Below, one piece after another: positions 36,004 through 42,849 of a stretch of DNA of 64,000 nt. A program made the position numbers and the translations under genes. Location: NCBI GenBank assembly GCA_030345135.1, contig CP128386.1, positions 4,556,908 to 4,620,907 on the forward strand. The letters run 5' to 3'. The number at the start of each line of letters is the position of its first letter. Position 1 is the first letter of the stretch. The stretch is from Chitinophagaceae bacterium DXS. GTDB lineage: Bacteria; Bacteroidota; Bacteroidia; Chitinophagales; Chitinophagaceae. Below the pieces are notes generated by a model. The model was given only the letters and a program-made list of their open reading frames with translations, did not search any database and was not told the origin of the DNA.

Positions 36004-37692
36004 ATGGGGCAACTTGATTTTATTGTGATGGCGGTGTTCGCTTTGCTGATATTGGGCATAGGCATGATGTTTACAAGAATGGGAAGCAAGAACTCTTCCG
36101 CTTTTTTTGAAGCAGGAGGATCTACTCCCTGGATGATCAACAGCATTTCGTTGTTCATCAGTTATTTTTCGGCTGGAACTTTTGTCGTATGGGGTTCTAT
36201 CGCCTATAAAAGCGGTTTTGTTGCTAATGGCATACAATTAACGATGGTTATTGGCGGGCTTATAGTAGCCATGTTCATAGCAGCAAAATGGAAACGTACA
36301 GGAGCAGTTACTGCAGCCGATTATATCGGAAAACGTCTTGGCACTAAAACACAACAGTTTTATACGTTTCTTATTATGCTGCATGGATTGTTTACCACTG
36401 CTTCGGTGTTATATCCTGTTGGTAAAATGGTAAGTGTTGCTACGCCTTTGTCGCTAAATACGTGCATTCTGATTATTGGTGGTATCATCATATTATACAC
36501 TTCTGCCGGGGGGTTATGGGCAGTGTTGGTTACAGACGTCGTGCAGTTTGTTATACTTACTGCTGCAGTTCTTATAATCATTCCCATTGCATTTAAAGAA
36601 GCCGGGGGCGCCAATCATTTTGTGCAGCAGTCGCCGGATGGATTTTTTAAATTCTTTAATGAAGAATATTCTTTTGGTTTCTTTCTGGCCTTTCTGGCTT
36701 ATCAAACGGTCTATATCGGAGGTAACTGGGCCTATGTACAACGATACACCAGTGTTTCCAGTGAAAAGAATTCACGTAAAGTGGCTTACCTGTTTTCTAT
36801 ACTGTATTTGATAAGCCCATTTATCTGGATGCTTCCTCCGATGTTGTATCGCGTGATTAATCCTTCACTTACCGGCTTACAACCGGAAGGAGCATACATG
36901 ATGTTGTGTCAGCGCATTTTGCCTGCCGGGCTGATAGGTTTGGTTTTGTCCGGCATGATCTCAGCCAGCGCCAGCAAAGCCAATACTACTATTAATATGA
37001 TGGCTATTGTGTTCGCTCATGATGTATTTAAAAAGCTGATTAGTCCGAATGCGAGCGAGAGGACGTTGATAAAAATGGCGCGCGTATTTACGGTATTGTT
37101 TGGCGCCATTACAATTGGTATTGCCATGCTGGTGCCAATGATTGGCGGCATTGTTGAAATGGTGCTCAGTACTGCTTCAATTGCAGGCGGCGCACTATTC
37201 GCGCCAATTATCTGGACGCTTTATTCAAAAAGACAAACGGCAACATCAGTTGTGAGCGCTTCGTTATGCGGCCTGGTGATCAGCCTGGCTTTAAAGTTGT
37301 TTGGTCCGGAGCTTATTGGACATAAGCTCAACCGTGTATGGGAGACTTCGTTGGGAGTGGGCATACCTGTATTTGTGTTGTTGTGCTGGGAATTGTATTA
37401 TGTAGCTAAAGGAAGCATTGCTGTTCATCGCTTTGTGCCTGCGGCAGAAAAGTCACGCGATGTAATTCATCAGAATAATGCCGATGCCCATGAGCAGAAC
37501 GTTTTTGGTGTTAAAATAATCGCAGGTGCAGTTGCTGTCGTTGGCGCAGGTGTGGCATTATTGGGTATAATCGCAGATAACGGAACTGTTGCGCTCGTTG
37601 TCGGCATATTTATATTATTTACCTCATTGCCTATCTGGCGGGCAGCTTACAAGCCTGTTCGACAAAGCGTAAGAGATACCGGGTCTTTATAG
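36004..37692 (+). CDS. Sodium:solute symporter (SSS family)
   Basis: A 562-residue membrane protein with about 13 helices. SSS features are visible: GSTPWMINSISLFISYFSAGTF near the start, a helix with YTSAGGLWAVLVTDVVQFVIL (the family signature region), GNWAYVQRYTSV, and PAGLIGLVLSGMISASASKANTTIN. Related transporters carry sugars, sialic acid or sugar acids with sodium across the inner membrane. It closes the second locus, 73 bases after the six-hairpin gene, and most likely imports the final mono- or disaccharide. The first locus uses an MFS symporter instead, which again suggests a different, perhaps charged, sugar here. Confidence 0.92.
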   Translation: MGQLDFIVMAVFALLILGIGMMFTRMGSKNSSAFFEAGGSTPWMINSISLFISYFSAGTFVVWGSIAYKSGFVANGIQLTMVIGGLIVAMFIAAKWKRTGAVTAADYIGKRLGTKTQQFYTFLIMLHGLFTTASVLYPVGKMVSVATPLSLNTCILIIGGIIILYTSAGGLWAVLVTDVVQFVILTAAVLIIIPIAFKEAGGANHFVQQSPDGFFKFFNEEYSFGFFLAFLAYQTVYIGGNWAYVQRYTSVSSEKNSRKVAYLFSILYLISPFIWMLPPMLYRVINPSLTGLQPEGAYMMLCQRILPAGLIGLVLSGMISASASKANTTINMMAIVFAHDVFKKLISPNASERTLIKMARVFTVLFGAITIGIAMLVPMIGGIVEMVLSTASIAGGALFAPIIWTLYSKRQTATSVVSASLCGLVISLALKLFGPELIGHKLNRVWETSLGVGIPVFVLLCWELYYVAKGSIAVHRFVPAAEKSRDVIHQNNADAHEQNVFGVKIIAGAVAVVGAGVALLGIIADNGTVALVVGIFILFTSLPIWRAAYKPVRQSVRDTGSL

Positions 37693-37850
37693 TAATGTTT
37701 CGTTTTTGAATTGTTTGATCAATATCATTATTGTTCGACTAACCTGTGAAACAGTATTTTAATTAATAACGGAGAAGGTAGTCAATCTAATTTTATTAAG
37801 AAGATTAAGCTCAATTTATACAAACGTATATAAATTTCTATAATAATTTC

Positions 37851-38110
37851 ATCCCGAAGGGCAATGTCATTAAGTTAAGCACAGACATCTTCAACTTTGG
37901 GAGATATCTCCTATCGTCGATATGACGATCCTGGCTTGTCTGAAAAAATAATCACAACAGCATCAATACCAAGTACAGAATAATGAGCAAGTCTGCAACC
38001 TCAACGTCACCTCGACGACAGGAGAGGTCTCCCGAATATAAAACTGATGGTGGTATTTTATAAGCGTTTGATATGAAAACTCTTAACTTAATGACATTGC
38101 CCTTCGGGAT
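37851..38110. mobile_element. MITE-like element with 29-bp perfect terminal inverted repeats
   Basis: The ends are exact reverse complements over 29 bases (37851-37879 and 38082-38110; the left end reads ATCCCGAAGGGCAATGTCAT then TAAGTTAAG). Further in, a second imperfect pair of 21 bases lies at 37899-37919 and 38013-38033 (GGGAGATATCTCCTATCGTC... and its partner, about 18 of 21 matching). No open frame fits inside 260 bases, so this is a non-autonomous element or a very large hairpin-forming repeat. It lies between the end of the second glycan locus and the beta-helix genes. Confidence 0.7.
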
Positions 38111-38344
38111 GGGGTAATCAGCGCTCAAATGTTCCTCTGTATATGTTATTTCTCAGTCACGTCTGTTCACAAAAATCTACATGCCAGAATAGGCTATTTT
38201 TTCTCTTTGCAACTCCTGGTTTGAAACATCGGATACTCCTCCCTTTATTTAGATGCAGCTTAAACTCATCTGGTACTATGACTTAAGAAGGGCTTACACT
38301 TAGTTTGTTCAAATTTTAGTCGGACAATAATGGATCAATATTAA

Positions 38345-38395
38345 AAAAAGAAAAGCCGCACCATTATTTGATGCGACCTTCTTTTTTATTTAATA
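38345..38395. terminator. Probable (bidirectional) terminator
   Basis: An imperfect stem (AGCCGCACC with GATGCGACCTT, loop ATTATTT) has T-rich tracts on both sides: CTTTTTTAT on the plus strand, and CTTTTCTTTTTTT when read on the minus strand. It lies 25-75 bases downstream of the minus-strand FN3 remnant. Confidence 0.45.
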
Positions 38396-38419
38396 TCTGC
38401 CATTACAAAACATTCCTTG

Positions 38420-38740
38420 TTATTGAGGTATTGCCCTTATTGCAGCAGATAACGGACTTTCCCCAATTGCATTCAAGGCACTGATAACGTAATAGTAAGT
38501 TGTTCCGTTAACCTTATTTCCGTCAACGTACGATAATGTGCTACCGTTTGTAGTTTTGATAAGATTATACTTGCCAGGAGCAGTTCCGCGGTAGATCTTA
38601 TAGCCTGTGATAGTTCCACCCGTTGTAGCAGGAGCAGACCATGACAAGGAAACTGTGTTGCTTGATGTAGCAGCGCTGAAATTAAGCGGAGCGGACGGCG
38701 CTGTGTTTGCTACAGTTGTTGAAGATGCAGGGGCCTGGAT
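38420..38740 (-). pseudogene. FN3 domain cut off by an in-frame stop
   Basis: Directly after the stop codon of the gene at 38741-39928, and in the same frame, the sequence stays open for 106 codons: a linker (IQAPASSTTVANTAPSAP) followed by a complete fibronectin type III domain (VSLSWSAPATTGGTITGYKI, YRGTAPGKYNL, YYYVISALNAIGESPLSAAI). The intact paralogue at 40691-42202 has the same FN3 domain joined to its beta-helix. The single TAA (38741-38743 on the plus strand as TTA) therefore separates the domain. An internal Met at 38647 could start a 75-residue piece, but it would lack a signal peptide. Read-through is possible but unproven. Confidence 0.8.
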
Positions 38741-39928
38741 TTACTGGCCATCTGTACCGCCGTAGTAAACGTTTTTCGCATAGTCTACAGTTTTCTTTTC
38801 CCAGCTTGCAACATCATAAGTGAAGTTCGTTACTGTACCGGGTATTGCAGCCAGAGCTCCGTTGGTGGTACCATTGATCACATACATCGCAATTTTTCCT
38901 TTAACGCTTGTTGTCTGTTTAACACTTACGTTTTCCATGAACAGCTTTTTGGCTCCAAGATTATATCCCCTGTCGTACCTGTTGTCAACGATAATCCCGT
39001 AGGATTTAGAGGATAATGCTACATCCTGAAGGGCAACATTGCTTACGTGTACTTCTCCACAAGAGAAGATATTTAAACCTGCGGCGGTACTCTTGTTTAC
39101 AGTAAGATTCTGGAATGTACCTGTTGTCGCATCCTGGATGGTAATGCCGCTCATTTGTGCTTCTTTGTTGGCTGTACCAGCGTTGATAACACGTACGCCA
39201 TCCACTAAACAGTTCTGAGCGTTTGTTACCTGGAAGCCATCCCAGCCTGTGTTTTCTGCAGAAACATTCTGTACGGTAAGACCGATGATCGGGCTATTTT
39301 TATAACCATTCTGATAATCAGAAGTATTACCAATATAAAAGCCTTCATCAGTACAGTTTTTTACAGACACATTCTTCAAAGAAACGTTTCTGATAACGGC
39401 ATTGGGATAGTAGGTGTTCGGATCGGTAGCTATCGCATCATTCTTAAGCATTACACCTATGGCAGCGCCATCAATGTGTATGTTTTCGAGCGCAATATCA
39501 GAGCAATAATAGGCTTTGATACCAATTGCTGTAGGCTTACCGGTGATGTTGATATCAACAAGTTTAATGTATTTACCCACGATATCAAATGAAGCGCGGT
39601 CGAAACCTCCGATGATAACACCCGGGGCAGCGGTAATAACAACTGGTTTTTCAGCGGTACCGTTCACCTTGTATAAAGTAACACGTACAACATTTTTTGG
39701 AACTACCAGCGTGTCACCTGGCAGGTACTTGATTGTACTGGCGTCTGTGATGTATACAGATGTGCCGCTGATTGGAAGATTGATTCTTTTGTTGGTAGTT
39801 ATGGACTCGGCTGCAAGTCTTTGTGACTGAGATTCGGTTGCTGTTGCAGGAGCAACAACGTCGTTCTGTTTTGAACAACTTAAGAGCATAGCGCTGGCTA
39901 TAAGCGCAGCTACTGCGATTTTAATCAT
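38741..39928 (-). CDS. Right-handed beta-helix lipoprotein, copy 1, truncated
   Basis: A 395-residue exported lipoprotein (lipobox in AMLLSCSKQ, Cys18). After a short linker come parallel beta-helix rungs: DTLVVPKNVVRVTLYKVNG, ITAAPGVIIGGFDRAS, IKLVDINITGK, IALENIHIDGAAIGVML, LTVQNVSAENTGWDGFQVTN, IQDATTGTFQNLTVNKSTAAGLNIFSC. The fold is that of pectate-lyase-like proteins, but no lyase active site is evident. It differs from copy 2 by only about six residues up to GGTDG, then ends with GGTDGQ and a stop, losing the C-terminal FN3 domain. The same promoter box precedes both copies. Confidence 0.85.
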   Translation of the reverse strand: MIKIAVAALIASAMLLSCSKQNDVVAPATATESQSQRLAAESITTNKRINLPISGTSVYITDASTIKYLPGDTLVVPKNVVRVTLYKVNGTAEKPVVITAAPGVIIGGFDRASFDIVGKYIKLVDINITGKPTAIGIKAYYCSDIALENIHIDGAAIGVMLKNDAIATDPNTYYPNAVIRNVSLKNVSVKNCTDEGFYIGNTSDYQNGYKNSPIIGLTVQNVSAENTGWDGFQVTNAQNCLVDGVRVINAGTANKEAQMSGITIQDATTGTFQNLTVNKSTAAGLNIFSCGEVHVSNVALQDVALSSKSYGIIVDNRYDRGYNLGAKKLFMENVSVKQTTSVKGKIAMYVINGTTNGALAAIPGTVTNFTYDVASWEKKTVDYAKNVYYGGTDGQ

Positions 39929-40020
39929 GGATATTGGCTTTAAAATAATTGGATTTTGTTCAGGGCTTCTGTAGAATATTCCGGTGCACCTTGTGTATTC
40001 TTTTTCTCCCTTTGACGATG

Positions 40021-40028
40021 CAAAGTTA
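40021..40028 (-). promoter_or_regulatory. -7 box TAACTTTG of beta-helix copy 1
   Basis: On the minus strand TAACTTTG matches the Bacteroidota -7 consensus TAnnTTTG exactly, about 95 bases before the ATG. The same box at the same distance precedes copy 2. No convincing TTTG lies at the usual -33 distance. Confidence 0.5.
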
Positions 40029-40629
40029 ATACGGGGATCAATTGTTTTTTGTTAATGGAGGTACTTATGAAGACATTTAATCGTTTTCTAATTGAGTATC
40101 ATTGCAGGCTGAAATGCCCGTCAGTACAGCGTGTCAGCGAATCTTAACACAGTGTAATAATATGATATGTGTAAAATGTGTTAGATAAAATAATTGCCAA
40201 ATGTTTAAAAGTATAGTCTCGGTGTACACTTGCATATTGGGGTAGAAATAATAAAAAACGGGTTGATATAAATCAAACCAAAAATAAAAGTCTTCGTGAC
40301 TTTTTTTAAGCCCGGCGACATTAATGATTTTAATTTTATTGATGTAGATAAAGTTTTTTTAAGCAGCGAACGGCTGAGTGTTAAAATTGTCAGCTAAACA
40401 ATTTTTTAATGCGCTGCATACGGGTTTGGCACGATGAAATTTTGCGACATATCGAGGCCTAATTGATAGGTGCAGTTTCCACTTCCAATATCAATAATAT
40501 ATGGGTACTAGTGTTGTTTTTATTTCCATCCCTGATCTGTCGCATTGTTTGCAAAGCGCTTGTGCATGCAAAAGATAAGATTGTTGTCAAGGAACCTGTA
40601 GACATTAGGAAAGAACCTGCTGGAAAGCA

Positions 40630-40659
40630 AAGAAGCTGTATCATATGATACAGCTTCTT
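40630..40659. terminator. 30-base perfect palindrome, probable terminator of beta-helix copy 2
   Basis: AAGAAGCTGTATCAT is followed at once by its exact reverse complement, giving a 15-bp dyad. It lies about 30 bases beyond the stop of the minus-strand gene at 40691. The T-run expected after a terminator stem is weak (TTTGCTTT), so an operator or a recombination relic is also possible. Confidence 0.5.
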
Positions 40660-40690
40660 ACTTCTTAAAAAATCACACTATTAAATCCTG

Positions 40691-42202
40691 TTAGGGGGTT
40701 ACTTTTACTGCTGCTGATAACGGTCCTTCACCTATGCTGTTAAGTGCACTGATTGCGTAGTAGTAGGTTGTTCCCGGTACTTTATTGCCATCTGCATAGG
40801 AGAATGTACCTCCCGAAGCTGTTCTAATGAGGTTGTATTTTCCGGCAACAGTTCCACGGTAAATTTTATAACCTGTAATGGCGCCACCACCTGTGTTTGA
40901 TGGTGCTGCCCATGTTAAATTTACAGTAGTGCCCGCCGCTGCTGCTGCAACGTTTACGGGAACTGATGGTAATGCCAGCGCCTGTTCTGTGCCTGTTGAA
41001 GAGGATGTAGTTGTAGGGATGCCATCTGTGCCGCCGTAGTAAACGTTTTTCGCATAGTCTACAGTTTTCTTTTCCCAGCTTGCAACATCATAAGTGAAGT
41101 TCGTTACTGTACCGGGTATTGCAGCCAGAGCTCCGTTGGTGGTACCATTGATCACATACATCGCAATTTTTCCTTTAACGCTTGTTGTCTGTTTAACACT
41201 TACGTTTTCCATGATCAACTTTTTCGCGCCAAGGTTAAATCCTCTGTCATATCTGTTGTCAACGATAATACCGTAAGATAGAGAGGACAATGCTACATCC
41301 TGAAGGGCAACATTGCTTACGTGTACTTCTCCACAAGAGAAGATATTTAAACCTGCGGCGGTACTCTTGTTTACAGTAAGATTCTGGAATGTACCTGTTG
41401 TCGCATCCTGGATGGTAATGCCGCTCATTTGTGCTTCTTTGTTGGCTGTACCAGCATTGATAACACGTACGCCATCCACTAAACAGTTCTGAGCGTTTGT
41501 TACCTGGAAACCATCCCAGCCTGTGTTTTCTGCAGAAACATTCTGTACGGTAAGACCGATGATCGGGCTATTTTTATAACCATTCTGATAATCAGAAGTA
41601 TTACCAATATAAAAGCCTTCATCAGTACAGTTTTTTACAGACACATTCTTCAAAGAAACGTTTCTGATAACGGCATTGGGATAGTAGGTGTTCGGATCGG
41701 TAGCTATCGCATCATTCTTAAGCATTACACCTATGGCAGCGCCATCAATGTGTATGTTTTCGAGCGCAATATCAGAGCAATAATAGGCTTTGATACCAAT
41801 TGCTGTAGGCTTACCGGTGATGTTGATATCAACAAGTTTAATGTATTTACCTACGATATCAAATGAAGCGCGGTCGAAACCTCCGATGATAACACCCGGA
41901 GCAGCGGTAATAACAACTGGTTTCTCAGCGGTACCGTTCACCTTGTATAAAGTAACACGTACCACATTTTTTGGAACTACCAGCGTATCACCTGGTACGT
42001 ACTTGATTGTACTGGCATCTGTAATATATACAGATGTGCCGCTGATTGGAAGGTTGATTCTTTTGTTGGTAGTGATAGATTCGGCTGCAAGTCTTTGTGA
42101 CTGAGATTCGGTTGTTGTTACAGGAGCAACAACGTCGTTCTGTTTTGAACAACTTAAGAGCATAGCGCTGGCTATAAGCGCAGCTACTGCGATTTTAATC
42201 AT
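40691..42202 (-). CDS. Right-handed beta-helix lipoprotein with FN3 domain, copy 2
   Basis: The intact copy, 503 residues from the ATG at 42202 (signal MIKIAVAALIASAMLLSCS, Cys18). The beta-helix covers about 45-390 and is nearly identical to copy 1. A linker (PTTTSSSTGTEQ) and an FN3 domain (about 415-503; VNLTWAAPSNTGGGAITGYK, YYYAISALNSIGEGPLSAAV) follow. The frame continues upstream to 42313, but copy 1 has two extra bases in that stretch, so the extension is not conserved and the lipoprotein start is right. Surface exposure and glycan binding or cleavage are plausible. No catalytic residues can be assigned. Confidence 0.87.
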   Translation of the reverse strand: MIKIAVAALIASAMLLSCSKQNDVVAPVTTTESQSQRLAAESITTNKRINLPISGTSVYITDASTIKYVPGDTLVVPKNVVRVTLYKVNGTAEKPVVITAAPGVIIGGFDRASFDIVGKYIKLVDINITGKPTAIGIKAYYCSDIALENIHIDGAAIGVMLKNDAIATDPNTYYPNAVIRNVSLKNVSVKNCTDEGFYIGNTSDYQNGYKNSPIIGLTVQNVSAENTGWDGFQVTNAQNCLVDGVRVINAGTANKEAQMSGITIQDATTGTFQNLTVNKSTAAGLNIFSCGEVHVSNVALQDVALSSLSYGIIVDNRYDRGFNLGAKKLIMENVSVKQTTSVKGKIAMYVINGTTNGALAAIPGTVTNFTYDVASWEKKTVDYAKNVYYGGTDGIPTTTSSSTGTEQALALPSVPVNVAAAAAGTTVNLTWAAPSNTGGGAITGYKIYRGTVAGKYNLIRTASGGTFSYADGNKVPGTTYYYAISALNSIGEGPLSAAVKVTP

Positions 42203-42292
42203 GGATATTGGCTTTAAAAAAATTGGATTTTGTTCAGGGCTTCGGTAGAATATTTCGGTGCACCTTGTGTATTCTTTTTCCCTTTGACGACG

Positions 42293-42300
42293 CAAAGTTA
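42293..42300 (-). promoter_or_regulatory. -7 box TAACTTTG of beta-helix copy 2
   Basis: Exact match to TAnnTTTG on the minus strand, about 92 bases before the ATG. It is conserved with copy 1 while sequence just upstream has diverged. Confidence 0.5.
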
Positions 42301-42785
42301 ATACGGAGATCAATTGAATTTTGTTAATGGATATCCGGGACGGTAATTTAATTTTATTCTAATCCGGAAAAAAATGCTAGTGCTAATACATTTTAGCAAT
42401 AATAATATTAAACAATTATAAGATATTAATAAGGTAATATGTGTAATATATAGCAGATAAAATATTTTGATAAATGATTAAATTGATTTTATTGATTAAG
42501 GATAACAATCGGGTAAACAGGATTTGAAATAGTCATTGATTTTTATCAATCAAATGTTAAACGTTGTTTTTACTTTTTTTAAGCCGCACATACTGATATT
42601 ATTTTTTTATTGATCTGGATGAAGATTTTTGATGCGCTTAGCCGCGATATATGTTAAAATCGGTGGCTTGGCTGAAATTTTTTGCCTGTTGGAAATGTAT
42701 TTGACTCGCAGATTACCGGATTGTTACGGCTTTACAAAAGGGCTTCCTTGCAGGGTATGGTTTACAGTTGACGCTTAACCAAATA

Positions 42786-42831
42786 GCGCATTTCCTGCTC
42801 AACATACTTGCTGATGAAACAGGAAATGCGC
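42786..42831 (-). terminator. 12-bp perfect stem-loop after the T9SS protein gene
   Basis: GCGCATTTCCTG (42786-42797) pairs exactly with CAGGAAATGCGC (42820-42831) around a 22-base loop, 19 bases beyond the stop of the minus-strand gene at 42850. The T-tract is weak, so termination is likely but not certain. Confidence 0.5.
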
Positions 42832-42849
42832 TGGAATGTATTCTTCTTT

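Larger units (their letters stand above)
37693..38419. other. Gene-free region with a MITE-like element
   Basis: No gene is visible in 727 bases. The central part is the 260-base inverted-repeat element described separately (37851-38110) and the right end holds a terminator-like stem (38345-38395). The rest is AT-rich and has no pattern that I can name. Confidence 0.6.
39929..40690. other. Gene-free spacer between the beta-helix copies
   Basis: This region holds the leader and promoter of copy 1 (39929-40070), a long AT-rich stretch that is a diverged version of the stretch before copy 2 (compare 40150-40390 with 42420-42640), and the palindrome at 40630-40659. The short open frames at 40459-40648 on both strands lie across the palindrome and look accidental. 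Confidence 0.6.
42203..42849. other. Gene-free spacer before beta-helix copy 2
   Basis: It contains the leader of copy 2 with the -7 box TAACTTTG (reverse of 42293-42300), an AT-rich stretch resembling that before copy 1, and the stem-loop at 42786-42831. No gene is visible. Confidence 0.6.

Noticed and set aside
40459..40648. Two 61-residue frames on opposite strands over the same bases
   Set aside because: They are mirror frames across a palindrome in AT-rich DNA and lack any protein-family pattern.
42203..42313. 37-codon N-terminal extension of beta-helix copy 2
   Set aside because: Copy 1 differs by two bases in this stretch, so the frame is not conserved, and the extension would hide the lipoprotein signal.
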